NCBI GenBank assembly: GCA_031292515.1
Contig: JARLGZ010000243.1
Location: forward strand, 1 to 39,342
Origin: Puia sp.
GTDB lineage: Bacteria; Bacteroidota; Bacteroidia; Chitinophagales; Chitinophagaceae
Direction: 5' to 3'
DNA: 39,342 nt
Positions 9,225 through 17,923 of this stretch are shown here, in pieces. Position 1 is the stretch's first letter, and the number at the start of each line of letters is the position of its first letter. A program made the position numbers and the translations under genes. Below the pieces are notes generated by a model that was not told the DNA's origin, made no database searches, and saw nothing but the letters and a program-made list of their open reading frames with translations.

Positions 9225-10094
9225 ATGGCAAGAAACATTATCTACCTCATCAATCCTATTTCCGGGACACACGGAAAATCTTCCCTCCGGGAAATGATCA
9301 GCCAAAAAACCAGCGAAAGACGGATCGGATATTCCATTCTGCCAACCAACAAGGAAGGAGACTATGCTTTTCTGCGGGGACTCATCAAACAGGACGGCGT
9401 CACCGACGTGGTGGTTTGCGGGGGCGACGGCACCGTAAACGCCGTCGCGGCAGCCCTGATGGGCGTCCCGGTCAATATCGGCATCATCCCTATGGGTTCG
9501 GGTAACGGGCTCGCGTTGACGGCCGGAATATCCAGGAAGGCGGCAAAGGCGCTGGAAGTCATTTTTGCCGGGAAAGCCTCGTTTATCGATGGGTTTTATA
9601 TCAATGACCAATTCTCCTGTATGCTTTGCGGGATCGGCTTCGACGCCCTGGTCGCCCATGAATTCGCGATTCAAAAGAGAAGGGGGCTGCAAACCTATAT
9701 CAGGGTCTCCCTCGTCAATTTTTTTAAAGCCAGACCCTATACCTTCCGCATCCATATGCCCGATCTCTCGATTGACGCAAAGGCGTATTTTATCAGCATA
9801 GCCAATAGCAACCAGTTCGGCAATAACTTTACCATCGCTCCGAGGGCCCGTCTGAATGACGGCCTGCTCGATATCGTGATCGTAAAAAAGATGAGTAAAT
9901 TCCGTCTGCCATTTTCCGTGCTCAGCCAGATCAGCGGCAGCCGTTCAAGAGATATCCTCTACTACCAGGTGCCGGGCCTGACCATTGAAAATCCCGAACA
10001 GGCGCCCCTCCATATCGACGGCGACCCGAAAGAGACGGCTCCCGAATTCAGGATCCGCGTCCTCCCCCAGGCGTTAAAACTCCTCCAGCCTTAA
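9225..10094 (+). CDS. Diacylglycerol kinase-family lipid kinase (YegS/BmrU type)
   Basis: A 289-residue kinase of the DAGK catalytic family. The start ATG at 9225 gives MARNIIYLINPISGTHGKSS, the usual first strand and 'NP-x-SG' loop; the upstream in-frame extension to 9159 is not domain-like. The nucleotide-binding loop is VVVCGGDGTVNAVAAALMG (residues 60-78), followed by GIIPMGSGNGLALTAGI. The C-terminal beta-rich domain contains APRARLNDGLLDIVIVKKM, also conserved. These enzymes phosphorylate diacylglycerol, sphingoid bases or related lipids in the cytoplasm or at the inner membrane. The likely role is lipid turnover. It follows the hydrolase by 91 bp on the same strand and could share its transcript. 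Confidence 0.92.
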   Translation: MARNIIYLINPISGTHGKSSLREMISQKTSERRIGYSILPTNKEGDYAFLRGLIKQDGVTDVVVCGGDGTVNAVAAALMGVPVNIGIIPMGSGNGLALTAGISRKAAKALEVIFAGKASFIDGFYINDQFSCMLCGIGFDALVAHEFAIQKRRGLQTYIRVSLVNFFKARPYTFRIHMPDLSIDAKAYFISIANSNQFGNNFTIAPRARLNDGLLDIVIVKKMSKFRLPFSVLSQISGSRSRDILYYQVPGLTIENPEQAPLHIDGDPKETAPEFRIRVLPQALKLLQP

Positions 10095-10235
10095 AAAACA
10101 TTTCTATTCTTAGACAACGCTGTCTTCCCCCGACCACCCAAAGCCCTGAACACATCTTCGTTCCTGACTATCCACTCTTCGCCCCATTATCCCGTCCACA
10201 ATGTCTTCTCATTTGTCTCGATAAACCTCCTTCGT

Positions 10236-10322
10236 CGGTTTCACTACTCACTACTCACCAACTCTCCCCCACCCACTACTGACCGACTCCCCCCACTCAC
10301 CACTCACTACTCACCACTCACC
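10236..10322. repeat. CACTACTCACC-type simple dispersed repeat
   Basis: A pyrimidine-rich stretch made of variants of ACTCACTACTCACC and CCACTACTGACCG. It separates the lipid kinase and patatin genes and runs over the patatin stop codon, so the last five codons (KVSGE) derive from it. A close relative sits inside pgl at about 27528-27590. Confidence 0.75.
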
Positions 10323-12535
10323 TTCCTGAACTGCTGAAACTCATGCTGGTTGTCTACATTTTCAAGCGCGCCGGCAATATCCAGCTTCTCCTGGCGGGTG
10401 AGATGAAAATTCAAAGCGGCCGCAGCGTCTTCGTTTTTCGGAACATATTGAAAGATCAGCTTGTGATAAGGGAAATCCATATCACCCTGCCAAAGGCTTA
10501 GCAGGTCGTCCAGGTTATACTCCTGCATCTTGTACCAGTTATTCTGTAAAAGAAGCAGGGGTTTTGTAATGATCTCGGTGACATTATTCGATTCATAGGG
10601 GTTTTCCCAGCCGCCGGTTCTGCGATCCCGGATCTGCAAGACGACGACCCCGGCGGTATTCTCCCGCAGCCACTTTTTAAACGTATTCAAAAAACGGATG
10701 CCGACTTGCTCTCCGAAATTGTCCCGGAACCCGGCATCCATGACATCGATGACAGGGCGGCTGGGCAACCATACATTCGGGAGCACGTAGGGGAAAGTGG
10801 CATTCATACGCAAAGCCGTCAGCAACCGCAGATTCATCGGGTTCTGTTTGGCAAAAAAAGCCGTAAAATCCACCGCATCCGGGTCGATAACGGGGATCCT
10901 TGAACTATCATACCGGGGCTTCATCAGGAAGCTGATGGGCTGCGTGCTGATGATCAGGGTCCGGCTGTCACGGGTGATCACGGAATTGAAAAGCATCAGC
11001 GGCGTCCTCGCGGCCTTCTCGTCGGCAGCGAAATCCCTCAGCTGGAGGTCCAGTACCCCCTTGGTATTGGCGCTTAGCTTTTGCTCGAAAGCATATCCCC
11101 TGTCTTTTACATATTCATATCCGCCGACGCTGAACTTCTGCGCGGGTGAGGCCAGGTCCCTCGCGACAAACGAGGAGAACAGCGGATTCAGGAGATCTCC
11201 CGAAATATTATCTACATATTCCCCGCTCTGCAGGTCCAGCGCAGGCTCTTTGTTCTCCTTCAGCCGGGCCAGCTCCCTGAAATAGGTCGCCCCGATCATG
11301 CCGCCGGAAGCGCCCGTGATCAGGAATGTCTTTCGCATGAGCTCTCCCCTGCTGATGCTGTCCAGTCTTTGCAATACATTCATCGTGAAGTCGGCGCTCC
11401 GGTTGCCGCCGCCACTGGTGTTGATGATATAAAATACAGGCCGTGGACTTCTTTGTCTCTTTTTCCAGTTTTCCAGGATCGTCAGCATATTCGCCTCGTC
11501 GGCCGCGACCTGCCGGTCCGAGCACAACTGCCGCAGGCTCTGCTGGTCATAATAGGGCCGCTGATCGGTATTCGTATAGTTCAACCCGTAAGCCTTATTG
11601 GTAGGATCGATGACATTATACCGGTAGAGCAGGTTCACTACGAAGAAAAGGACCACTATAAAAGGAATACTCCAGCTTTGCAGGAAATAGGAGAAAGCTC
11701 CTGACAAAGAGATCAGGATGGCAAAAAACAACAGGATGCTGGCAGCCGCGGGTAATTGAAAGAACCGGCTATCCATAAAAAATCCGACGATGATCAAAAA
11801 AATAAACGCGATGAAAATGGACAGGATCGCGGAAAAATGATGCCTGTTGAAGATATTCTCTATAAACTCGCGGCTATAGTGCGAGACATCCCGCACCTTG
11901 CGGATCTTCAACGGGGAATTCAGATACCACTTGACTTTGATCAGGCGGCTATCGGATAGCAGGACTTCCGAGTGGCGGAATTGGGATTTGAAGAGCTTGG
12001 GGTTCCCGATCATCGGTTCCATGCGGCGGATAATGGTCTTGTCGGCCCGGAAGAAATACGCCAGGGAGACCGCGACGGTAAAACACAAGCCCGATAAGAA
12101 CCCGGCTGCCAGCAGGAATATCGCCACGGGGGTCAGCAACTCTTTCTCCCTGCCGAATTGTACCGCCTTAAAAAAATAGAAAAACAGGAATGCCAGCGGT
12201 AAAATCGCATTGTTGATAAAATATTTCAGAAAGGGCTTCGTAGTCGTTGCCAGAAAGCGAAAATGGCGGCTGAACAGGATAAAAGTAGTGATGTTCCAGC
12301 TCATGATAAAAACACCCGTGGCCATGCCTACGATGGCCGTGCTGATCGGACTCACATCACCCAGGTATTCCGGGGAAAGAAACAATGCGTTTGCGCCGAA
12401 TGACCGCATAAATCCCCCATTTACCGTACTGAAAAGAATATACCAGAATATCAGCAGGAGCTGGAACTTTTTAAAATGCAGCACCACCAGCTGTATGGGA
12501 AAGAAATGATAAATGGTTTTAAGAGTTCGCATCAT
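10307..12535 (-). CDS. Patatin-like phospholipase domain protein with N-terminal membrane segments
   Basis: A 742-residue protein in two parts. The first 310 residues hold about seven hydrophobic membrane segments in two groups (about 20-165 and 233-303). The C-terminal 430 residues form a patatin-type lipase: the oxyanion loop TSGGGNRS (373-380), the nucleophile elbow GASGG with Ser at 410, and the dyad Asp in MDAGFRDN (Asp 599). All three catalytic elements are present, so it should be active on acyl esters, probably phospholipids or lipoproteins at the inner membrane. Which side the lipase faces is not clear. The last five residues come from a simple repeat that covers the stop codon. It stands alone between a lipid kinase (convergent) and ctaA. 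Confidence 0.82.
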   Translation of the reverse strand: MMRTLKTIYHFFPIQLVVLHFKKFQLLLIFWYILFSTVNGGFMRSFGANALFLSPEYLGDVSPISTAIVGMATGVFIMSWNITTFILFSRHFRFLATTTKPFLKYFINNAILPLAFLFFYFFKAVQFGREKELLTPVAIFLLAAGFLSGLCFTVAVSLAYFFRADKTIIRRMEPMIGNPKLFKSQFRHSEVLLSDSRLIKVKWYLNSPLKIRKVRDVSHYSREFIENIFNRHHFSAILSIFIAFIFLIIVGFFMDSRFFQLPAAASILLFFAILISLSGAFSYFLQSWSIPFIVVLFFVVNLLYRYNVIDPTNKAYGLNYTNTDQRPYYDQQSLRQLCSDRQVAADEANMLTILENWKKRQRSPRPVFYIINTSGGGNRSADFTMNVLQRLDSISRGELMRKTFLITGASGGMIGATYFRELARLKENKEPALDLQSGEYVDNISGDLLNPLFSSFVARDLASPAQKFSVGGYEYVKDRGYAFEQKLSANTKGVLDLQLRDFAADEKAARTPLMLFNSVITRDSRTLIISTQPISFLMKPRYDSSRIPVIDPDAVDFTAFFAKQNPMNLRLLTALRMNATFPYVLPNVWLPSRPVIDVMDAGFRDNFGEQVGIRFLNTFKKWLRENTAGVVVLQIRDRRTGGWENPYESNNVTEIITKPLLLLQNNWYKMQEYNLDDLLSLWQGDMDFPYHKLIFQYVPKNEDAAAALNFHLTRQEKLDIAGALENVDNQHEFQQFRKVSGE

Positions 12536-12571
12536 ACGGTTACAGAAAGTACCAGACGAAAATAGTTCAAA

Positions 12572-13636
12572 TTACTTTGTACTCCTAACCAGGAATGACA
12601 TCCATACCATAACCATCACGAACACAAGGCCTACCGACTGATGAAGAAGAGCCAGCCAGTCGAAAGCCACCCATCTGTTGGGTACGATACCCGGACTCGT
12701 CAGCAGGGTGGAGATCCCCAGCCCGATCTGCACAGAAACCAGCAACGCCGGAAGCCGGCGGGTCTTCCGGAAATAATCCGAGCCGGAAGGTACCCGGTAG
12801 GCGATGACCGTCCAGCCCACGACGCCGGCAAAGATCAGGTAGGCGAGACCCCGGTGTACAAAATGAACGGCAATCTTATTGCCAAGCAGGTTCTGAAGAA
12901 AAGGCAACGATCCCGACAAGCCTGCGGGCACCCAGTCCCCATTGATCGTCGGCCAGGTAGGAGCGGCCATAGCGGCCTTATGCCCGGCCATCAGGGCGCC
13001 GAAAAGCAGCTGGAAAAATAAAAGGCACAGGAGCGACCCCGTCCATTTCGGAAGGACGGCGGAGCGACCGATTTGTTCGCGGGGGACCAGCAGGTACAGG
13101 GAATACCAGAACACAAAGGCGATCAGGACCAGGGCGAAAACAAAATGAAATGCCAGCTTGATGGGCTCTACATAGATGGCGTCTCCTGTCAGCCCGCTTG
13201 CCACCATGATCCACCCGATCGTTCCCTGCAAGGCGCCCAGGACAAAAAGAAACAGCAACGGCACGATCATCTCCCACCGTAATTTCCGCTTCTTCAGCAG
13301 CACCACGAACCCGACCACGAAGACGACGGCGACTAACCGGGCCCACAAACGGTGAAACCATTCCCATAAATAGATGAACTTATAATCGGAAAGACCAAAA
13401 TCGGAATTGAGCAGGCGAAATTGGGGAGACTGTTTATAACGGTTGAACGCTTCCAGCCACTGGCGCTCATTGAGTGGAGGCAAAAAACCTCTTACCACGT
13501 CCCACTCCGTAATCGAGAGCCCCGAACCCGTCAGTCGTGTAATGCCTCCCAGCATGACCTGTATCAGCAGCATGATGACCCCAAGCAGTACCCATCGACC
13601 CACCGCCCGGGTGGAAGAACCGGTTGTTTTTTCCAT
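12572..13636 (-). CDS. ctaA: Heme A synthase (COX15/CtaA)
   Basis: A 354-residue, eight-helix membrane enzyme that oxidises heme O to heme A for cytochrome oxidase. The heme-ligand histidines lie in the family contexts WEWFHRLWAR (about residues 91-100), LAFHFVFALV, VHFVHRGLAY and LHQSVGLVFV. The loop GHKAAMAAPTWPTINGDWVP is a strong signature of the COX15 branch. The N-terminal GITRLTGSGLSITEW is also conserved. Length is normal for the group. No ctaB or cox genes are in the window. A promoter-like TAACTTTG ends 8 bp before the start codon, so the mRNA is probably leaderless or nearly so. Confidence 0.96.
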   Translation of the reverse strand: MEKTTGSSTRAVGRWVLLGVIMLLIQVMLGGITRLTGSGLSITEWDVVRGFLPPLNERQWLEAFNRYKQSPQFRLLNSDFGLSDYKFIYLWEWFHRLWARLVAVVFVVGFVVLLKKRKLRWEMIVPLLFLFVLGALQGTIGWIMVASGLTGDAIYVEPIKLAFHFVFALVLIAFVFWYSLYLLVPREQIGRSAVLPKWTGSLLCLLFFQLLFGALMAGHKAAMAAPTWPTINGDWVPAGLSGSLPFLQNLLGNKIAVHFVHRGLAYLIFAGVVGWTVIAYRVPSGSDYFRKTRRLPALLVSVQIGLGISTLLTSPGIVPNRWVAFDWLALLHQSVGLVFVMVMVWMSFLVRSTK

Positions 13637-13644
13637 AACGGCGG

Positions 13645-13652
13645 CAAAGTTA
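13645..13652 (-). promoter_or_regulatory. -7 promoter element of ctaA, almost touching the start codon
   Basis: The minus strand reads TAACTTTG, matching TAnnTTTG. Only eight bases separate it from the ATG, which would leave a leader of about 0-4 nt. Confidence 0.55.
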
Positions 13653-13720
13653 AGGCAGGAAGACCGAATCCGGGGCGAAGCTTTGAAAAGCAGGCCGTAG
13701 AAGCCGACTGGCCGGGACGG

Positions 13721-14236
13721 TTAATGAGGCAGCTTTTCCCGGACGGATCCATAGACCCAGGTGCCGGCGATGGCGCTCAGCAAAGTGACGATGACCACGG
13801 TAAATCCACTGCCGATCTGCGCGAAGAGGGGCCCCGGGCAGGCGCCCGTGATCGCCCATCCCAGGCCAAAAAGAAGACCGCCAAAGACCTGGCCCCACTG
13901 AAATTTCCTGGGGGCCAGCCGGATCGGCTCGCCGGAGACCGTTTTTATACCCAGCCTCTTGATCAGTTGAACCGAGACGATCCCCACCACCACTGCCGAA
14001 CCGATCACGCCGTACATGTGAAAGCTCTGCAGCCTGAACATCTCCTGTATGCGAAACCAGGAAATGACCTCCGACTTTACCAGGATGATTCCGAACACAA
14101 CGCCCGCAAGCAGGTATTTCAGGGAATACCAGCCCGGCTCCCGGCGATCCTGACTGCCCGCGGCGGCCAAACTATCCGTAACCGGTTCATCCAAAGACCT
14201 CACCTCGAAATCCGTATTCTCCAGGATCTGTTTCAT
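13721..14236 (-). CDS. YeeE/YedE-family (DUF6691-like) transporter, second subunit
   Basis: A 171-residue membrane protein with about four helices. The core motif ITGACPGPLFAQIGSGF (about residues 123-139) is the YeeE/YedE signature with its conserved Cys-Pro-Gly. In this family, paired half-size proteins form a channel for thiosulfate or related reduced-sulfur compounds. The partner half lies 54 bp upstream on the same strand, so the two should be co-translated. The first 35 residues are polar and carry no motif. No rhodanese or sulfur-oxidation genes are adjacent, so the exact substrate is open. Confidence 0.85.
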   Translation of the reverse strand: MKQILENTDFEVRSLDEPVTDSLAAAGSQDRREPGWYSLKYLLAGVVFGIILVKSEVISWFRIQEMFRLQSFHMYGVIGSAVVVGIVSVQLIKRLGIKTVSGEPIRLAPRKFQWGQVFGGLLFGLGWAITGACPGPLFAQIGSGFTVVIVTLLSAIAGTWVYGSVREKLPH

Positions 14237-14289
14237 AATTTCATTTTATAGTTATGGGATCGGGGTCATTGAATCCGGATCAGGATTAT

Positions 14290-14952
14290 TTAATTGAATT
14301 GCAGGATCGCCGGCAGCAGCCAGTTGGCCATGATGAATCCGCCGGCCATAAAAGAGCAGGTCGCGATGAGCGAAGGCATCTGCAGATTGGAAAGACCCGT
14401 GATCGCGTGACCCGAAGTGCACCCCCCGGCATAACGGGTACCGAATCCTACCAGAAAACCGCCGGCGACGGTCAATATCAATCCTTTCAGGGTAAGCAGG
14501 GCCTTCCAGTTAAAAAGATCCGTCGGCAGCAGGTGGTGATAGTCGTTTATCCCATAGCGTCCGAGCTCAGCCACCAGGGACGGGTTGACACGCACGGGCG
14601 AGGGGTCCGCCAGAAGAGAAGCAGCCAGGGCGCCTCCCGCAATGATCCCACCCACGAAGAACAGGTTCCAGCGTTCCTTTTTCCAGTCATATTGAAAAAA
14701 GGGAATCCTGGCGGGCATACAAGCGGCAAACAAGGAACGCCCGTGGGGCTCCGGCCGGAGGCCCGTCACCGGAGGTTTGCCGCGATGGGCTGATTTGTCG
14801 GACCTGCCCAGCGCGGCAATAATATGGCGTAGCGAAGAAGAGATGCCAAACGATTTATTGCCCATAATCAGCAGCGCCGGCACCATCAGGCCGATCAGCG
14901 GGCCTGCAATATACCAGGGCCATGGCTTTTGCAACCAGTGTACAAATTGCAT
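14290..14952 (-). CDS. YeeE/YedE-family transporter, first subunit, with an in-frame insertion
   Basis: A 220-residue membrane protein. The N-terminal helix [18 protein letters not shown] and the pore motif [20 protein letters not shown] with its essential-looking Cys (about residue 182) mark it as the first half of a split YeeE/YedE sulfur-compound channel. Family members read 'SLRHI-x-AAC-x-P-A-x-IPFF' near residue 41. Here 30 extra residues (about 47-76, including [19 protein letters not shown]) break this motif. They are encoded by a 90-bp palindromic insertion flanked by a 7-bp direct repeat; joining the flanks gives [15 protein letters not shown] exactly. The Cys of this motif is retained but moved, so whether the channel still works is uncertain. 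Followed by the second subunit 54 bp downstream. Confidence 0.85.
   Translation of the reverse strand: MQFVHWLQKPWPWYIAGPLIGLMVPALLIMGNKSFGISSSLRHIIAALGRSDKSAHRGKPPVTGLRPEPHGRSLFAACMPARIPFFQYDWKKERWNLFFVGGIIAGGALAASLLADPSPVRVNPSLVAELGRYGINDYHHLLPTDLFNWKALLTLKGLILTVAGGFLVGFGTRYAGGCTSGHAITGLSNLQMPSLIATCSFMAGGFIMANWLLPAILQFN
14723..14819. mobile_element. Small palindromic insertion with 7-bp target-site-like repeats
   Basis: GCGGCAA occurs at 14723-14729 and again at 14813-14819, exactly 90 bp apart. The 83 bp between them are hairpin-rich: the perfect palindrome TCCGGCCGGA (14750-14759) sits at the centre of arms GCGGCAAAC (14723-14731) and GTTTGCCGC (14775-14783), and a further TGGGC/GCCCA pair lies at 14786-14810. 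Removing one repeat plus the 83 bp restores the reading frame and the family motif. It resembles a REP/MITE-like element too small to code for a transposase. Confidence 0.65.
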
Positions 14953-15038
14953 ATAGTTTTTTGATTTAAGGGAACCGCATATTTATGCAAAAGCTATAAT
15001 TTAGCCAATAATTTACGGAAATTTAAAACATTCCCGCT

Positions 15039-15641
15039 TTGTTAAAGGTTCGCTACCAGACAGAATTGATCGAAGCCGGCTGTGATGAAGCCGGCAGAGG
15101 TTGCTATGCCGGACCTGTTTTCGCCGCGGCGGTCATCCTGCCCCCCGATTTTTATCATCCGGATTTAAACGACTCAAAGCTGGTAAAACCTGAAACAAGA
15201 CAGGAATTAAGGGCCTATATCGAACAATTCGCGCTGGCCCACGCCGTGGGGATCGTGGACGAAGAGACCATCGACCGCATCAATATCCTGAAAGCTTCCT
15301 TCCTGGCCATGCATCGGGCCCTTGATAGACTGGTGAAAAAACCGGAACTGCTGCTGATCGACGGAAACCGCTTCACCAAATACAAACGGATCCGGCACCA
15401 GTGCATCGTCAAAGGAGATTCCCTGTATGCCTCCATCGCAGCAGCCAGCATCCTGGCAAAAACCTACCGGGATGATCACATGAGACGCCTTCATGAAGAA
15501 TTCCCGCATTATTCCTGGCATCAGAACAAGGGCTATGGCACGGCAGAGCACCGAAGGGCGATCGGGATATTCGGAATCTGTAAATATCACCGCAAAAGCT
15601 TTAATATCCTCTCACCGGAGCCGGAATTATTCGAAGAATAA
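15039..15641 (+). CDS. rnhB: Ribonuclease HII
   Basis: A 200-residue enzyme that cuts the RNA strand of RNA-DNA hybrids and removes single ribonucleotides from DNA. The catalytic opening AGCDEAGRGCYAGPV holds Asp16 and Glu17; LNDSKLVKPETR follows at about 43-54, and the third acid is in LLLIDGNRF (Asp108). SLYASIAAASILAKTYRD is the usual helix with the fourth acidic position nearby. The frame has no ATG before the catalytic site; TTG at 15039 is the only usual start codon after the upstream in-frame stop at 15024, so TTG initiation is inferred. No clear ribosome-binding site is visible. Confidence 0.95.
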   Translation: MLKVRYQTELIEAGCDEAGRGCYAGPVFAAAVILPPDFYHPDLNDSKLVKPETRQELRAYIEQFALAHAVGIVDEETIDRINILKASFLAMHRALDRLVKKPELLLIDGNRFTKYKRIRHQCIVKGDSLYASIAAASILAKTYRDDHMRRLHEEFPHYSWHQNKGYGTAEHRRAIGIFGICKYHRKSFNILSPEPELFEE

Positions 15642-15664
15642 ACTAGAATAATAAATTAAGATAT

Positions 15665-16261
15665 ATGATCTCTTTCCCCGAAGACCTGGTTTTAGAGGAT
15701 GAGCGCACGCTCCTCCGCCCGTTGGAATTGACCGATCTCGAATACCTGCTGCCCTTTGCACTGGGAGAGCCGGAGACCTGGAAATATTCCAACACCAGCC
15801 CTGCGGGCCGGGAAGGGATGGAACGCTACCTCAACGACACGATCAGCGGACGGGCCGGGAAAAAGGAATATCCCTTTATCGTTTTCGACAAAGCCAAAAA
15901 TGCCTGGGCGGGCAGCACCCGTTTCTACGACATTCAGCCGGCCAACCTGACCAGTCAGCTGGGATTTACCTGGTATGGCAAGGATTTCCGCAGGACAGGC
16001 CTGAACAGGCATTGCAAATGGCTGATGCTGAGCTACGCCTTCGAACAGTGGGGCCTGGAAAGGGTGGAATTCCGGGCAGACCTGCGAAACGAGCCGTCGG
16101 TAAACGCGATGAAGGCAATCGGCTGCATCGTCGAGGGCGTCCTGAGAAGCCATTCCGTCATGGACTCGGGGATACGGAGGGATACGGTCGTCCTTTCGAT
16201 ATTGAAAAGTGAATGGTTCGGCGGGGTCAAAACACGCCTTCAGGCGATGTGCCGGGTTTGA
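15665..16261 (+). CDS. GNAT N-acetyltransferase (RimJ/RimL-like)
   Basis: A 198-residue acetyltransferase. It opens with ERTLLRPLELTDLEYLLPFA, the usual first strand and helix of RimL-type enzymes. The acetyl-CoA-binding region is less standard: GFTWYGKDFRRTGLNRHCKW (about residues 100-119) takes the place of the R/Q-x-x-G-x-G/A loop. The C-terminal RVEFRADLRNEPSVNAMKAI with the Asn-x-x-S-x-x-A-M pattern is typical. It probably acetylates an amino group of a small molecule, antibiotic or protein N-terminus; substrate unknown. It follows rnhB by 23 bp on the same strand and could be co-transcribed. Confidence 0.85.
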   Translation: MISFPEDLVLEDERTLLRPLELTDLEYLLPFALGEPETWKYSNTSPAGREGMERYLNDTISGRAGKKEYPFIVFDKAKNAWAGSTRFYDIQPANLTSQLGFTWYGKDFRRTGLNRHCKWLMLSYAFEQWGLERVEFRADLRNEPSVNAMKAIGCIVEGVLRSHSVMDSGIRRDTVVLSILKSEWFGGVKTRLQAMCRV

Positions 16262-16323
16262 GATCATATGCCCCGTTCATCCCATTCCGGGCCGGGCTGT
16301 TTACGATCCGCTCTCATCGCCGT

Positions 16324-16932
16324 TTATTCCTCCCAGGATCCCAATCCCTTGCGGGTCATGATGGGCTCCTCGCCGGTACAATCGATGATCGTAGAGGGCA
16401 CCATGCCACCGATCCCTCCATCTACGATGATATCGACCAGTTTCCCGAAATTGGCGTTGATCAGCTCGGGGTCTGTATACTCCTCCACCATTTCCCCGGG
16501 GAGCGAAGCGCTTAGGATGGGACGTCCCAGTTCTTTTATGATGGACCTGGCAATATTGTTATCGGGAATACGCACACCGACCGTATTTTTTTTACTTTTC
16601 AGGATCGTCGGGACCAGCTTACTGGCCGGCAGGATAAAGGTATAGGGTCCGGGTAAATGGCTTTTCAGCATGCGATACAGGGGCGTCGGAATCGGCTTTG
16701 TGTAATTACTCAGATCGCTGAGATCGTAGCAGATGAACGAGAGCTGCGCTTTCGCCGGATCGATCTGTTTGATGCGGCAGATACGCTCAATCGCCTTTGG
16801 CTGGCGGATATCGCAACCGAGGCCGTAAATGGTATCCGTCGGGTAGATGATGATACCGCCGCCTGTAAGGGTCTCTGCAATGGTCCGGATACTCCTTGCC
16901 TGCGGATTGTCGGGATGAAGCTGCAGTAACAT
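16324..16932 (-). CDS. Sua5/YciO/YrdC family protein, YciO type
   Basis: A 203-residue protein starting at the ATG at 16932 (MLLQLHPDNPQARSI); the 31 codons upstream in the same frame are not part of the family. The body reads like E. coli YciO throughout: HPDNPQ near the start, GGGIIIYPTDTIYGLGC (about 24-40), AIERICRIKQ, LPGPYTFILPASKLVP and TVGVRIPDN. It has the dsRNA/nucleotide-binding fold of threonylcarbamoyl-AMP synthases, but the YciO branch lacks an established role and shows at most weak TsaC activity. A separate Sua5 may exist elsewhere. The gene diverges from the cupin gene, 91 bp away. Confidence 0.88.
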   Translation of the reverse strand: MLLQLHPDNPQARSIRTIAETLTGGGIIIYPTDTIYGLGCDIRQPKAIERICRIKQIDPAKAQLSFICYDLSDLSNYTKPIPTPLYRMLKSHLPGPYTFILPASKLVPTILKSKKNTVGVRIPDNNIARSIIKELGRPILSASLPGEMVEEYTDPELINANFGKLVDIIVDGGIGGMVPSTIIDCTGEEPIMTRKGLGSWEE

Positions 16933-17001
16933 ATGGTAATATAGGTCAAATTCAATGAAATAAGCCGCGCAACAACTTTTTCTTAAAGTAGAATAAGTCT
17001 T

Positions 17002-17009
17002 TAAATTTG
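17002..17009 (+). promoter_or_regulatory. -7 promoter element of the cupin gene
   Basis: TAAATTTG followed by C matches TAnnTTTG. It ends 14 bp before the ATG at 17024; the leader would be only about 7-9 nt and includes GGAG. Confidence 0.55.
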
Positions 17010-17023
17010 CAAAAAACGGAGAC

Positions 17024-17923
17024 ATGGAGCTGCATGCGGTTGATAAAGTAGAGGAGATAACCGGGGAGGACTTCAGGGAGGGATACTACAACCCCATGAA
17101 GCCGCTGGTGATCACAGGACTTTCCAAACAATGGCCGGCCTACCATAAATGGAATTGGGACTATTTTAATTCGATCGTCGGGGATGTAAATGTCGGCGTA
17201 TACAACAATGTGAAGAGCGACGCCTACACCCCTGTGAATACAGCGGACGATTATATGAAATTTGGCCAGTATATCGACATGGTCAGAAAAGGACCCGCCG
17301 AATGGCGTATCTTCTTATTCAATATCTTCGAGCATGCCCCGCAGCTCACGCAGGATTTTGTCTGGCCCGAATACCTGATGAAGGGTTTTGTAAAACGATA
17401 TCCCATGCTATTTGTGGGAGGCGAGGGCTCCGTTACTCACATGCACTTCGACATCGATCTGTCCCATATCCTGCATACCCAGTTTGGCGGAAGAAAACGG
17501 GTTTTGCTTTTCCCCTTTGAAGAACAATATAAATTGTACCGCAAGCCCTGGGAGGTCATGAGCTTCGTGAATTTTGAAAAATATTTTGATGGTCATGAGA
17601 GCAAGCTCGAACTGGAGAAATTTCCTGCGCTAAAATTGGCTAAAGGCTATGAGGTGATCCTCGGGCACGGGGATACCTTATTCATGCCTTCCGGATACTG
17701 GCATCATATGGAATACCTCGATAGCGGCTTTGCCATGAGCCTGCGCGCCCTCCAATCCACTTTTACCGGTAAATTGAAAGGAGCCTGGTACCTGTTGGGC
17801 ATGCGCAACATAGACACCCTGTTTAAGAAGGCCGCCCCGGAATGGTGGTACAACCTGAAACGGGAAAAAACTTTCAGGGATGCCGGCAAAGAATTGGAGA
17901 ACATTGAAAACACGGGCCGATAA
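17024..17923 (+). CDS. Cupin-like / JmjC-type Fe(II) 2-oxoglutarate-dependent dioxygenase
   Basis: A 299-residue protein of the Cupin_8 group. It begins with a strand-helix unit containing KPLVITGLSKQWPAYHKWNW (about 27-46), typical of the family. The iron site is complete: His141-Phe-Asp143 in SVTHMHFDID and a distal His227 in FMPSGYWHHM. GGRKRVLLFPFEEQYKLYRK is the usual strand between the two. Such enzymes hydroxylate amino-acid side chains of proteins or small molecules; bacterial relatives include ribosomal oxygenases, but no target is suggested by the context here. The start is set by GGAGAC just before the ATG and by the promoter motif upstream. Confidence 0.9.
   Translation: MELHAVDKVEEITGEDFREGYYNPMKPLVITGLSKQWPAYHKWNWDYFNSIVGDVNVGVYNNVKSDAYTPVNTADDYMKFGQYIDMVRKGPAEWRIFLFNIFEHAPQLTQDFVWPEYLMKGFVKRYPMLFVGGEGSVTHMHFDIDLSHILHTQFGGRKRVLLFPFEEQYKLYRKPWEVMSFVNFEKYFDGHESKLELEKFPALKLAKGYEVILGHGDTLFMPSGYWHHMEYLDSGFAMSLRALQSTFTGKLKGAWYLLGMRNIDTLFKKAAPEWWYNLKREKTFRDAGKELENIENTGR

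Noticed and set aside
13421-14251. 276-codon plus-strand frame opposite ctaA and the transporter gene
   Set aside because: It lies over two well-supported membrane-protein genes and is a high-GC shadow frame.
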